A stretch of 64,000 nt of DNA from Dermanyssus gallinae (GCA_003439945.1 QVRM01002392.1:69575-133574), one strand, 5' to 3'. Shown: positions 51,772-62,275, numbered from the stretch's first letter. Notes: generated from the sequence alone by a model not told the origin. Numbers and translations: made by a program.

Positions 51772-52713
51772 GTATACATATAGGTCTATCATTATTTCGA
51801 AATATATAGCACATGTATATATAGATATATACATAGCGTGATAACGAGTCGAACGTGTTGTATTGTTAATTGATGACTCGTCGCGCTCAATCATTGCCCG
51901 ATGCGATGCGGTCTCTTGGCGCAGGACCCGTCGATTCCGATCTTCTTCTCGGCACCTCGCGTGGTGTGGCTGACGTTGCTCGCCTGGACTGGCCTGCTTC
52001 CATTCGTGCCGATCCGTGAGAGCTGCTTAGCCATTCTTCATACGACGGCGATGATACGTAACTCCGAGTTCAAGCAGTTCGCCGCCGACAATCCTGCCTA
52101 CTGGTGCGCACTGAAGGCGGTCGACGTGCTCCTTATGAGACCGTTCATTGTCGAGCACCTACGCAATCGAGGCGTCCAGGTATGTCACGCTCTCAGCTAC
52201 GATACGAGAACGCAATCGACTTGCTTCACTGCTATGCTGCTACTGCTACGCACCAAAACAAATTAAATAGCAACATATTTTGTATGTTGTAATGCCTATC
52301 GATTCGTAATCTAAGCTCACAAAGTGGTATCGGTTAGGCACATGCAGCGTTGGGACCGAATCCATGGCTCGTAATATCAAAAACTGCTGGCTTTCTCTCT
52401 CAAAGACCTATCCCACCGGCCTAATATTGTTGAAGGGTATATTTAGATGTAATGTGTATGAATTACTGTCGAACCATCTCACAAAAAAAAAATATATATA
52501 TATATATTTTTTTTTGGCAAACTTAACTAGCTTATATATAAATATATATCGGAACTTCCATTCCAGGTGTACTTCTGGGTGCTCAACGATCGTGAGGCGT
52601 TCGCTCGTGGCTTTGAACTTGGCGCGAGTGGTGTCATGACGGACTGTCCTTCATTACTTAGGACATATCTGCAAGAGAATCCTCACATTGTCACGGTCAG
52701 AGCAAACAATTAG
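44953..52713 (+). CDS. GDPD1: GDPD1/GDPD3-type glycerophosphodiester phosphodiesterase (lysophospholipase D type), 7 coding exons, intact
   Basis: Coding exons: 44953-45145, 47127-47233, 47673-47747, 48723-48838, 51543-51693, 51925-52179, 52567-52713. All joins keep phase and give 347 residues, against about 315 for vertebrate family members. A hydrophobic N-terminal segment (residues 24-41) is followed by the signature HISHRGG (59-65), then [21 protein letters not shown] and VVVAHD (101-106), which together form the metal and catalytic site of the GDPD fold. MNIDLKV (170-176) and TVWGNSSY follow. A second membrane-like segment (221-244) ends LLPFVPI, which is diagnostic of the GDE4/GDE7 branch. 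The end VYFWVLND...[10 protein letters not shown] is also typical. Members cleave lysophospholipids and N-acyl lysophosphatidylethanolamine at internal membranes. The ATG is chosen because an acceptor (TTGCAG/GAG) lies 8 bases upstream, so at least one 5' UTR exon lies further upstream, perhaps in the GC-rich zone at 39-40.3 kb. Intron 1 holds a mariner; intron 2 starts in a (TA)n array. Confidence 0.95.
45402..46722 (+). mobile_element. mariner element (DD34D) with both terminal inverted repeats and TA duplication, inside intron 1 of the GDPD gene
   Basis: The left end starts CGAGGTGTGTTCAAAAAGTA at 45402 and the right end is its inverted copy ending at 46722, with one extra A. Both are flanked by TA (45400-45401 and 46723-46724), the target duplication expected of Tc1/mariner elements. 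The inverted repeats match over about 28 bases. The element is about 1.32 kb, a normal size for mariner. It lies in the same orientation as the host gene, between coding exons 1 and 2. The ends look able to bind transposase, but the transposase frame is broken near its C-terminus, so autonomous movement is unlikely. Confidence 0.95.
45607..46524 (+). pseudogene. mariner transposase, C-terminally frameshifted
   Basis: The frame opens with an ATG at 45607 ([20 protein letters not shown]) and runs to a TAA at 46522. It shows the N-terminal helix-turn-helix region ([20 protein letters not shown]), then [20 protein letters not shown] and [17 protein letters not shown]. There are 34 residues between the second and third aspartates, so the catalytic triad is DD34D and complete. 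Immediately after ATLDE the frame stops, while homologous C-terminal sequence (ASKEELNKI, then [15 protein letters not shown] near 46590-46640) continues in other frames. At least two small indels are therefore present downstream. It is a young but inactivated copy. Confidence 0.9.
47235..47327. repeat. (TA)n array of 93 bp starting at a splice donor
   Basis: The donor of GDPD exon 2 is CAG/GTATATATA, so the array begins at the second base of the intron. Confidence 0.97.
48879..48996. repeat. hairpin plus 40-bp tandem duplication next to GDPD exon 4
   Basis: AAGCAGGTGGCAACCAGTAATC (48879-48900) pairs with 48909-48930 with one mismatch and an 8-base loop. The right arm is part of a unit starting GGTTGCCACTTGCTTTAACT, present at 48916-48955 and again at 48956-48996, with a short third start. 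It lies 40 bases after the exon 4 donor. Confidence 0.85.
49811..49870 (+). mobile_element. SINE head fragment (third family)
   Basis: GGTCGAGCCCGGCGAATGCG-TCGTGCATTCGCGTGCGCCT-CCAGCTGAAG matches the 5' heads of copies 1 and 3. Box B and the body are missing. Confidence 0.5.
49909..49938. repeat. perfect 10-bp hairpin
   Basis: GGTGTCGATT, 10-base loop, AATCGACACC, in the GC-rich part of GDPD intron 4. Confidence 0.6.
50590..51296 (-). pseudogene. decayed mariner transposase relic inside an intron of the GDPD gene
   Basis: On the minus strand the start (51296 downward) gives a transposase N-terminal DNA-binding motif, [20 protein letters not shown]. Near 50.95-50.88 kb comes DYKGIIFH followed by a PPGY block (mariner DYKGIIxHEFLPPG), and near 50.70-50.62 kb [20 protein letters not shown] (the C-terminal KCI...YFEGDK block). 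Stops and frame changes separate the blocks. It lies antisense to the host gene between coding exons 4 and 5. It appears to be the same old family as the relic at 13.3 kb. No clean inverted repeats were seen. Confidence 0.7.
52330..52415 (-). mobile_element. diverged SINE head (fourth family) in the last intron of the GDPD gene
   Basis: Minus strand: GAAAGCCAGCAGTTTTTGAT, then GAGCCATGGATTCGGTCCCA as box B. Weakly preserved. Confidence 0.35.
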
Positions 52714-53933
52714 GTGCGACGGAGAGAGCTCGACTGCACCAATGGACACGATCCACGATTAAGTATAACAGCAACGACCACGACAGCGACATGATTACTT
52801 GGCCTCATCAAGGGTGTCGACCTTAAATTAGCCAAAGGATCAGCGACATATATAGGAATATAAAGAAAGTTTATTATGGAACCTTTAAATATAGTATGTT
52901 CCACTCCGTTGTATGTCAGTCTGACACGCCAGGCTCCGATCACGGACGGCAGATTTAGAGCTCTCAGCGTTTAGATGCTGGATGGTCTGAGAAGTCCGTC
53001 CGGTTGAACTTAGGTTAGAGCACCAGCATGTCTCCAAGCCCACCGGTTCATCGAAGTTCCTAGGGAGGCAGCGAGCAAAGATAGGGAAGAGAGAGAGAGA
53101 GAGAGAGATGGGAAGTGAGAAAGCGAAAAAGAGTGTGTATGAAGTATCGAAAGATGTTCAGTTCAAAATGACAAGGTCTTGATTCCACTTTGGCCATGAG
53201 CTAAAAACCAAGTACTGTTTCTGAAACATTAATAGTAGTACAAGGTGGCCACAACTTAACCGAGCACATAGCGACATGTTACTACTTTTAAGCGTTTTGA
53301 CAAGCATATAAGAGTTTATAAATATATATATATATACGTTTGGTATGCGTACCTTTGCATCGGTCCCCGTGTAGAGACACGACGCGTCTGAGTACTGACG
53401 AAAATGTGTGCCTTCGTTCGCGTGACGAGTTAACTACTTCAGTTTCTTGTCGCTCCGGAACGTAAGCGCAAACTACTCCGAAACGAATGTAGTTTGATAT
53501 CATAATGCTAGCCGATGTACGTGCCGAACGATACAGTTTGTTTTGCGACTATCTTATAGTGATATTTTACCGATCTGTTAGGGGGTGGGTGAGCTTCGTA
53601 AGAAGAGCGCGTCTGTGCGGGTTGTTAGGTCGAAGGGAGGGCGTTATATTAGCGGCATGCGCGAAGAGTGTGCCGTATAACCAGTCATGTTAATACGGAT
53701 AATTTATTGGTTGACGTTGACGTAGCCAGCGATGCAAGTATTATCGATGTGACCGATAATGTCTATATGCTGTAGCAACTAGCATACATAAGTAAGACGT
53801 GCAATAAAGGCGACTGTGCGCAGATGTGATAACTCGAAACGGACTATATCGACCAGTAGTAGTTTTCTTTAGTGCCGGAAATGTCTGGCCAAGGTATGGT
53901 ACTGTGGTAGTTCAGACAAACATTGCTAATATT

Positions 53934-54025
53934 TAGACAAGGTAAATGCCGGAGTGGAGTAAACTTAGCCATGACATGAAAAATCCGTACACGGGCAATT
54001 GCCTTACGGGAAATTAAAAAAAAAA
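53934..54025 (+). mobile_element. 5'-truncated copy of the 36.0 kb SINE
   Basis: GACAAGGTAAATGCCGGAGT through GCAATTGCCTTACGGGAAAT to an A-run matches 36096-36189 at nearly every base. The tRNA head is missing. The tail is followed by (CT)n at 54026-54048 and (TA)n. Confidence 0.85.
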
Positions 54026-54066
<41 letters not shown>

Positions 54067-54187
54067 CATATATATAACGTTCGTAATTTAAATACCTCTC
54101 GTTTGTTATATCTATTTTATTTCATTTCCTCGAGATTAATTTTTGCTTCCAGTTTGCAATCTCGGTTGTAATCAAAATATACCGCTG

Positions 54188-54191
<4 letters not shown>

Positions 54192-54239
<48 letters not shown>
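54192..54239. repeat. (TA)n array, 48 bp
   Basis: Pure TA, 170 bases after the truncated SINE. Confidence 0.97.
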
Positions 54240-54241
<2 letters not shown>

Positions 54242-55157
54242 TGCATACACCGGTATATATATATATATATATATAGGGAGATGCATGTCCTCTATATTTT
54301 TACCATCTTTGAATTGACCAGAAACATCTGTTTCCAGAGAACAAGGGTCAGAAGTATACTCATATTCTAACGCTATATATATTTGTCCATACTGTGATAG
54401 AGTCTCAATTAACGGTGCTGGTATGCAGAAAATTGCATGCTACAGTCCGTCCTCAAGTGTGTGGTACTAAACAACGGAGTTTTTGATCTTGAGTAGATGA
54501 TTTTACTACACTACCGACAACTATTCTGATGCGTTATATGAGGATACACCTTGCTGCGAATCTTGAGTTCCCCTTATGTGCCACACTCTGTACCTCAGCC
54601 TAAGTGGTAATAAAGGCGTCATTCCACTATGCTGTATGACAGCAGTCGTTAGCAATACCAACCGTCCTTATTTTGAATTTAACTTTAGAATTATTTGAAT
54701 CTGCTTATTGACATTTCTTATAAGATAATTGCAAATGTTAAGTCCGAGCTCAATTAAGCCATATAACATTCAGAGTCCCTTATATGAGATTACAATGTAT
54801 AATTTACATTCGTCATTTTCACCTATTTGTAATGTGTGGCGATTTGGTTATATTACGCATGCTTGTTTTTGTTTTTTTGTCTTTTTCACGACATTTTTGG
54901 TGGATAGTTTTGACTTGTTGGAGTTGGCGTATGACACATAAGCAAGTTAGATGTGTTACCCCTTTTAAATATGTGTGTTGCTGATGTTGCCAAATCTGGT
55001 AAGTTTAGATGCACTTCAAGGAGTATACGCTTAATTTCAACTACAAGAGAGTATTCGATAGGTTTTGGAAACGGCCGGAATACTTCTATTTTGTATAGCT
55101 ATTTTGCCGTTTGGGGAAAGAACTCGCCGTTTTTATTCGGATTTATGTTTAATCTCC

Positions 55158-55215
55158 TCAGGCCGCCGACCAAGACAACACTATTAACAATACCACACTA
55201 GATAGATAGGCTTTG
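55158..55215 (+). repeat. dispersed repeat with GATAGATAGG end
   Basis: GACCAAGACAACACTATTAACAA then CACACTAGATAGATAGG; a related copy lies at 56027-56085 (CAACCAAGGCAATG... CACACTAGATAGATGATAGG). Confidence 0.6.
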
Positions 55216-56026
55216 TGCAAAGAGTTAGCCTTTTATTCCGAGGATCCTGAAGTATATAATACGTTTCATACCAGGCGATCATCATCAAAGTACTACGAAT
55301 AATGTTATAATAGTGATCTTGATACAGCGCGCCCGATCCATAGAGGCAAATGAACACTTATTCACCACCTGGGCGCGGGTATGCAGGCCAACACACCCGT
55401 GATCGCCGTAAAGCTGAGTTTTAGCCACAGTTATTCTTCTTGGCAGTTGTGGACTGCTGGTTAAGCGTTTCAGGGGAGCATATGTTCACATACTACAACT
55501 CTTCCAATAATTAGTGCTTTACTAACCTTACTAGTTAACAGTAACAACTGACGACGAAATTATATATATATATATATATACTGGCATCTGCGATTTAACC
55601 TCTGCAATTGTTTACTCAACGAAGTTGATGCGTGTCATTTTTGTTCGGGGTCACACTTGACCTCTGGTACATGTTGCACAGATATAAATTTAAGGCGGGG
55701 CGAAAGGCCGCCTTTTTAGCCTTCCTTAGTTCTGCTCAGTCCACATTGCTAGGTTTAAAAGTGACAACTCTGACCTCGATGATGCGCTTCACTACCATGC
55801 AACCGCAGTAGAACTACTTATATTAAGCATATATTTTTGGATAGTATATGTGCAATCATAAGTAATGCAGCTAGTAACATGATCAAAATCTGACAGACAA
55901 ATGACAATAATTATAATAAGAAAAATAAATGCTCAACAAGTCTACTAGTCAACAACTAGAGTAATCAGCTTATATATATATCTGTTCATAATGCGGCACT
56001 AGAATTATTTACAGTCACCTCAGACC

Positions 56027-56085
56027 CCAACCAAGGCAATGTTATGTTAATAATATCACACTAGATAGATGATAGGTTTTGTAAG
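56027..56085 (+). repeat. second copy of the GATAGATAGG-ended repeat
   Basis: See 55158. A third GATAGATAGATAGG stretch at 24931-24945 shares only the short end. Confidence 0.6.
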
Positions 56086-56483
56086 TTTAAATATGTTCTA
56101 TCATTACAGAATTTTACTGATTAAAATTCGTTTCCGTCTACTCTTGATCGTTCTTGTGTGCCGATACGAAGGACCTAATGACCATTGTTGTAGAGTATTG
56201 GACACTGCTGACTACAAACGTGTTAAAATCAGGGTTTACTTAAATTTAAATTTTGGTTTATACGATCGGTTTAACATACTGGACTAGAAATCTACACTGC
56301 AATTAGATTTGTCGACATTTTCGGCGGGATTTTGCGTGTTTATTCCACAGGTTATTGTTGCCCATACCCGCGACGAGAAAAAATGTATGTAATCTAAGCG
56401 ATATTTAAACCAATTTAATACAATCAAAAACAAAATGAATAAATATTAGTTACGTTTCTCTATTTCGTAAGTTTGGCATGCGG

Positions 56484-56521
<38 letters not shown>

Positions 56522-56559
56522 TATATATATATATATATATATACACACCGTTCCTGTGT

Positions 56560-57700
56560 GTGTAACGTGCGAGTGTTTTGTTTGTGATTCCGCACTGCCG
56601 CTGTTCCGCCGTTTTGCGTCCGTCCGTTCGAACGGGTTTCGTCTGGCGAAGTAAACACCCGAAGAAAGGCGCATGCATGGTGGAGAAACGCTGTATTTCG
56701 GTCGCCTCATGGAACACACACACACAGTGCTCTCGCTGGTTCAGGACTACAAACCGCAGAAACAACCGTGTTGATGAGGCGGCGTGTGTTACAACGCAGT
56801 ACCGAGTTACGCGAGTCGCGTAAGATTGTTCAACCTGGACGAAGGAAAGCCTGTCCACGTTCCACAAGTGTTGTCGATCAGTGCGTTTATTGCATTCGAG
56901 TGATTAAGCCCGAACATGCTGTGTGCTGTACTACGTAAGGCACAATCGAACGCCTAATGCTGATGCATATGGCTCGCCTCGACGAACGACAATCAAAGTA
57001 ATACTTATTAACAACAACAACCAACAATAACAACAACAACAATAAGTACAATCATATTAAAGGTCACAGAAACAGGTTCAACAGCAGAAACGCATTGCAG
57101 CAATACAGTTGGGCGTGCTACAGCTTCGTCGAAGGCGTATTCTCTTCCAGCTGAAGACTACGCCGCAATGTGTTGGTCCTCTGTGCATTTATTTGTTTGT
57201 CATCGGTGGGATCATAGAAAACCGCTACGTAAGTACTGTTGAACTACTTACTCGACAACGCTCTAATAATTGCTGCTAACCGAACGCTTCTTCTACGATC
57301 GACGGCAATTGTGGTGAACCAAAACAGAGGGCAGCGGGCTCGCCGATTTGCGGCAAAAGTTTGCTGCTAAGGACTCATATTCAGTTTTGTTTACCGGGAC
57401 ACGGCGGGAAAAAGACCGCGAAGAGATCAAGAAAAGAGGATACACCACCGGCTTGTTTCGCCAGCTAGCGTCCAGCTGTTGTGGACACGCACAAAAGGTT
57501 TGTTGTTATAGGCTCCTCTGGAGTGATTCTGCTGATTTGGGTTGGTTCAATGATCGTACGCTACACAAAGCTCTCCAAAATATGTTGTTGTCACCATCGA
57601 ACTTTTACGGAACCTAATTCAAGCGTTCCTGCATATCCTCAGTGTCTTCACCAGTAGCAGCAGCAGCAACATCCATTCAATCCTTCATTTCTAGGGGTTG
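56560..57700. promoter_or_regulatory. third GC-rich zone upstream of the WDR43-like gene
   Basis: Composition and CAACAACAA runs (57008-57045) resemble the zones at 10 and 39 kb. It ends 0.3 kb before the first exon of the WDR43-like gene. A frame at 57348-57617 starts at TTG and has no recognisable domain. Confidence 0.3.
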
Positions 57701-58012
57701 AAGTAGTATTAAATAACAGTTCCTGCTACTCGCCTCTTCCTGTGGCCATTTAGGTGAGATGTTTTTAATGGGTTATTTGCCAACAACATCGGCATCGAGT
57801 CCCACACTACCCGCTGCGGGTGTGCGTAAAAGAATTTTTCCCTCTTACCACAAAAAAGTTAACAATTAGCTGTGCATATCTGTCTAGAAAGGTGCACAGT
57901 TATTTTTACGTATTTATATCTGTCTACAAAAGTGCCCATTATATATATATATATAGGTTTCTATCTATGCATACAAATATAGCGTGACTTGTCTGTCTGA
58001 ATGAAATTTTAG

Positions 58013-58515
58013 GGGTTGTGAAGTAGCGATGGTGGAACGAACGAAGAGACGTACGGAGGAATTGACGAAGGTCATGGATGCCGACAGTGATTCCGACGTT
58101 ATGGAATCGGACGTGGTGACGTCCGGATCTGCCAGCGACAGCGAGGAGATTGACGACAGTGATGGAGGTATCGCCCATCATGCTCATCACGCCAATGGTG
58201 AAGGCAGCGGGTTTGGTCAGCTAATGAACACTGACAACCATCAAGGCACAGCACCAGCAACCAGTGACTCCTCTGTAGTGCGGGGTAGAAGAAACAGCCT
58301 GAGCGATACCCCCAAGAAAAAGAAGCTGATCATTACACACAAATCCCGGCCGACAACCGTCGTCGGGCTACGCACCTCACCTCCAGAGTTCGCCGAGTGC
58401 GACAGCGCCTCCGTGGATAGTTTGAAGCCGAGCGAGCAACCGTCTTCTCCGGAACAAATCATGGGTCAGCCGAACTAACATTACTATGCGTTTTCTAAAT
58501 GTAATCGTAATATTA

Positions 58516-58588
<73 letters not shown>

Positions 58589-58649
58589 TATACTACAACT
58601 ATTTATTTATCTGTTTTAGGTCGTTGATATGCTACTCAATGTGAATAAA

Positions 58650-58681
<32 letters not shown>

Positions 58682-59854
58682 CATATTTATTCATATTGAG
58701 TAACATATCAACGACAAATAACAGGTAAATAAATTGTAGTAGTATTCAACAACATGGCAACACAAGTGGTAAGAGTGTATCCAGTAAAGTCCTCATAAGC
58801 GGGCTATTTCATAGAGGAACACTCTGCTGCATGATATCTAGTGCAGATTTCCCCACAGCGGTTACAAACACAGTTGTCATACTCATCATGATACTCAGAT
58901 CGTCTTCCTAAGATGCGGTGGAAGCCATGCGCAGCGTATCGTGTTATCACATGTCTCTTAGTACGGTCCGGTCCTTTTCACTACGCGTTTCGCTCATCAC
59001 CTGGAGCTTAAGTTCCGAAGAGGGGGCAGGGTTGCACGGAATGATACTCTTCTCATTGGGAGCTCTCCTCTCTCCTACGTCAACAACTTGCCCTACTTGG
59101 GGTAAACACTGCCGTCTTGCTGTATTTAGGACAAACATTCGACGAATTATGAAAAATACGACGCAATTTTGAAAATGTGGCCTTTATGTTTGAATAATTT
59201 ATTCGCACGATTCCTACTGATGGGCTATGAGGCAAATATTTATATTCCAAAGAAAATGTATGTAAAACGGAGATTGATTTTATTACCGAATTGTTTAAAC
59301 TTGAGCGTATAGTATACTTTCCACCGTCTTATGTTACTGGTGAACTTTGGAAAGTATCTCCTTCAATTGTGGCGACAAAGATTAGCGTTAGGGATTGTCG
59401 GATCAACACGAATGGAAATCGTACTAGTATCACAAGCTTGTTGTAAATCGTACTAGTATCACAAGTTTAATTAATTACTAATGCACACACTAAACGATTG
59501 AATCTATCGACTGTTGCAGAACTTATTGAAGAGGCCCTAAAAGACGACGCACGAGCGCTGGATCGCCTTTCGCGGGAACCCGCCTGTAATATTCCTCTCC
59601 TCGAGCACTCGACTTCAATGAGACTTTTGGAACTGTTACTACGAAATCCTCAGCTACCAGTGTACGGCCATGTTCGGTGGTTGAAGGAGCTATTGGCGGC
59701 ATCATCGGTATCAACAGACCAGATCGCCCTGATTAAGAAGCACGAAAACAGGAAACTGGTAGAGCCTCTTGTGGAGAGAGCATCTGCCATCTCAGAGCAC
59801 TGTCTTCGGCTAAGAGGAAAACTCGACCTTCTGAGGAGGCATACGATCTCGTAA
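58013..59854 (+). CDS. Utp12-domain protein, probable WDR43/UTP5 C-terminal part, two exons
   Basis: Exon A, 58013-58464, follows an acceptor (AAATTTTAG) and has an ATG at 58029. It encodes an acidic Ser/Asp-rich, probably disordered segment (VMDADSDSDVMESDVV) with a basic nuclear-signal-like run (TPKKKKLIITHK). It can leave through a donor at 58465 in phase 1. Exon B, 59521 to about 59854, follows TTGCAG and continues the frame as ELIEEALKDDARALDRL..., then LLELLLRNPQ, HVRWLKELLAA, and LRLRGKLDLL. This alternation of helices and the WLK...L...GKL spacing match the Utp12 domain of WDR43/UTP5, a nucleolar SSU processome protein for pre-18S rRNA. The frame ends in TAA at 59852-59854, and AATAAA lies at 60042-60047. 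I found no WD40 exons between 52.7 and 58.0 kb, so this may be a partial gene, a short isoform, or have distant exons. The domain call is by eye from conserved spacing. Confidence 0.55.
58518..58585. repeat. (TA)n array, 68 bp
   Basis: Pure TA, directly before the hairpin at 58590. Confidence 0.97.
58590..58743. repeat. long hairpin centred on (TA)n in the intron of the WDR43-like gene
   Basis: The left arm GTCGTTGATATGCTACTCAA-TGTGAATAAATATGA pairs with the right arm TCATATTTATTCATATTGAG-TAACATATCAACGAC, and pairing extends outward through ATTTATTTA/TAAATAAAT and ACTACAA/TTGTAGT. Arms are about 62 bases with a handful of mismatches; the loop is (TA)n. It may be a MITE or a palindromic duplication at a (TA)n tract. 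Confidence 0.8.
59416..59470. repeat. 29-bp tandem duplication upstream of the Utp12 exon
   Basis: AAATCGTACTAGTATCACAA occurs at 59416 and 59445. Confidence 0.9.
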
Positions 59855-60041
59855 GCTTATTGTCCAGTGCGTGCGAGACAATTGATTTGCTACTTCTGGA
59901 ACTGGAATAGAGATCTCCCTTTCGAGGATTTTTTATTCCATCGTTAAATCCTCGTGCAGCTCGTACGGAGACCAAGAAGTAGCTCACAGCTAAAGCGTAT
60001 ACACTGGCGGATATATATATTTGTTATGACCCTCTGTATGG

Positions 60042-60047
60042 AATAAA
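60042..60047 (+). promoter_or_regulatory. candidate polyadenylation signal AATAAA of the WDR43-like gene
   Basis: AATAAA about 190 bases after the TAA at 59854; position fits a 3' UTR end but is not proof. Confidence 0.4.
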
Positions 60048-60106
60048 AAATGTTCTGTATAGGTGCATATGGCTGTTGATTTAATAACACACAAGTGTCA
60101 CCTAAA

Positions 60107-60146
<40 letters not shown>

Positions 60147-60385
60147 AATATGTACTGTCATACATGCAAATCGTTGAGACGTCACTTACATTAAAGCCAC
60201 AATATTAACAATATATTGGATGTTCTCAAGCGATGCATATCTTTAAAGCAACACTCGTTTTTATAGTAAGGCACTGTCCCCATAAATTGCAGTGCACTGC
60301 AAGACCTCAAACTAGTAAATATAATTCGTCATGGTTTTTGGCATGACAATTAGCTTCTGAACTACATGGGAGCTCTTTTGGAGCC

Positions 60386-60401
60386 CTAGCCATAAAGCAT
60401 A
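60386..60401. repeat. left target-site duplication of the 60.4 kb SINE
   Basis: CTAGCCATAAAGCATA, identical to 60705-60720. Confidence 0.9.
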
Positions 60402-60704
60402 AAGTGGCGGCGTGGTCTAAAGGACTAGTGCGCTAGTCATATTTGTCATCTACCGGGGTGTCGCCGGTTCGATCCCTGTTGTTGGTCGAATTTTCTTTGA
60501 GCGATGCTCATTGAGAATAGATGATAAGCCATACCGCTGAGAGTCAGCGGCCATGCTGCCACAAGGACTGTTGGGGAAACCCTAGATATCTTAACATGTC
60601 CGGCCCTCGGTGCATTGAAGATATACCTCAGGTTAAGTGCCAAGCCCGTAGGGGAAGGAGGATAGTCTAGAATTAAAGACAACCTTCTTAAAAAAAATTT
60701 AATT
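60402..60704 (+). mobile_element. tRNA-derived SINE, 303 bp, with perfect 16-bp target duplication
   Basis: The element starts AAGTGGCGGCGTGGTCTAAA with a box A-like sequence, followed about 40 bases later by box B (CCGGTTCGATCCCTG), the internal RNA polymerase III promoter of a tRNA head. A unique body (AGATGATAAGCC...CCGTAGGGGAAGGAGG) ends in an A-rich tail (CTTAAAAAAAATTTAATT). The bases CTAGCCATAAAGCATA occur exactly on both sides (60386-60401 and 60705-60720), as expected for target-primed insertion. It lies just downstream of the WDR43-like gene. Confidence 0.88.
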
Positions 60705-60720
60705 CTAGCCATAAAGCATA
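60705..60720. repeat. right target-site duplication of the 60.4 kb SINE
   Basis: CTAGCCATAAAGCATA, identical to 60386-60401, directly after the A-rich tail. Confidence 0.9.
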
Positions 60721-60775
60721 CTATAGTTGAGTTGAATCTGGCCAAACAAATTAACTTTTGACAATTTGACTGGGT

Positions 60776-60778
<3 letters not shown>

Positions 60779-60835
<57 letters not shown>
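60779..60835. repeat. (TA)n array, 57 bp
   Basis: Pure AT, 60 bases after the SINE target duplication. Confidence 0.97.
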
Positions 60836-60839
<4 letters not shown>

Positions 60840-60841
<2 letters not shown>

Positions 60842-62240
60842 TAGTTAATGATTCCATCGATATGTATGGGACTCACGAAATTTCTTAACACTGACATATA
60901 TACCACCAACACCCTGACTAAACTTGATGCCAATGGCAATTCTACAAAACCAAACATAGATTAATTAATTTTGGAAAAGTCAAAAAGAGACTGTTGCCGT
61001 CACACAACAGCTGAAGCGCAATAAACCCGTTAAAACTAAAGGTTTTCAAGAAGACTACCTCAAAGATTCCCTGTCCCTTAACCCTAGATGACAATTGGCA
61101 CCTCGCTTAGTTATGGCTACGAGCTCTTGTATGGGATACATTTCTGGGTGCCTACGGTCCGTGAGGCTCAACCTACTACTTGAAACAAGTAGTACAAGCC
61201 TTGAATAAAGGCGATTTGTGCTTAATGCGAAACCAGGTCTTCTGGATGGTCTGTGTGGCATTTGTTTAGCCAAAAGGTTGTACACATACACCGAATTAAC
61301 CCATTAATCATTCGAGCCTAACGTGGGCATAGTTCAACTATGAGAAACCTAATCTGCTATGTTGCAATTAGCTATACAAATTGTCTCCTCGTATTTAAGT
61401 CGAAGTGTGTGAATAGATGTAGTAAGCCCTTTAGTGGCCGTGCTTTATCCAAAAAGGGAGAAGAGGAGAAAATCAAAGACAGCCCGAGCTACAGCTACTG
61501 AGAAACGGGGCCCACATACGCTTACCCTCAAGAGAGCGCGAGCGTCTCGCGAAGCTGAAACAGCATATCCCAAGCGCGTTCCTAAGCGGAAATACCCGCA
61601 GGCACTTCGAACCTCCGGCACAATGCTTTTCGGCCCTGCACCCTTTACTATGCTGATTTTACTACATCCATGAAGGCTTTTTTAGTAGTCGATTCCGATT
61701 TATTTGCCCCAGTGGCTAGAAGCGACGAAACGTTTTAGGAACATACTCATGGAAAAATGTACAGCAAATAACCGCCGCACAACACGCACCCCTCAGGCAT
61801 CCGGAGAAGAAGCTGGCCACAAGTGGACTTACACTTTTCCCGATTGTTTGAAATACTTGCACATGCAATTCCCGGTCGGCTGAGAGGATGGAAAGATGAC
61901 TGGTTTTTAGTGGGTTGAAGCCCCACACTACCGGCCCACACTTGCAGACGAGTTTCCTGCAGTGGTGTCCACATTTTCCAGTTGTTCCTCTACAAAAAAA
62001 GTAGTCGATTCCAAAAAAGGCTATCTCATTCAGTCATTATAGCGTAAAACTAAGAAGTGCATATATGTATATAATATATACTCGTTTGTATAATGGAAAT
62101 ACCAATTAAAGTAAAAATATATCAAATTTGCAACAATATAAACTGATTCGCACACCAGTATATATATATATATATATAAAATATTGTGTTGATTTCTTAA
62201 TAATTTACAATACGTTTGCACACTCGGCAGTGCTCGCCTT

Positions 62241-62275
<35 letters not shown>

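Larger units (their letters stand above)
52720..56550. other. 3' flank of GDPD gene and AT-rich spacer
   Basis: (GA)n at 53087-53110, the truncated SINE at 53.94 kb, (CT)n/(TA)n at 54026-54075, and the repeats at 55.16 and 56.03 kb. No WD40-like exon was found here. Confidence 0.5.
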
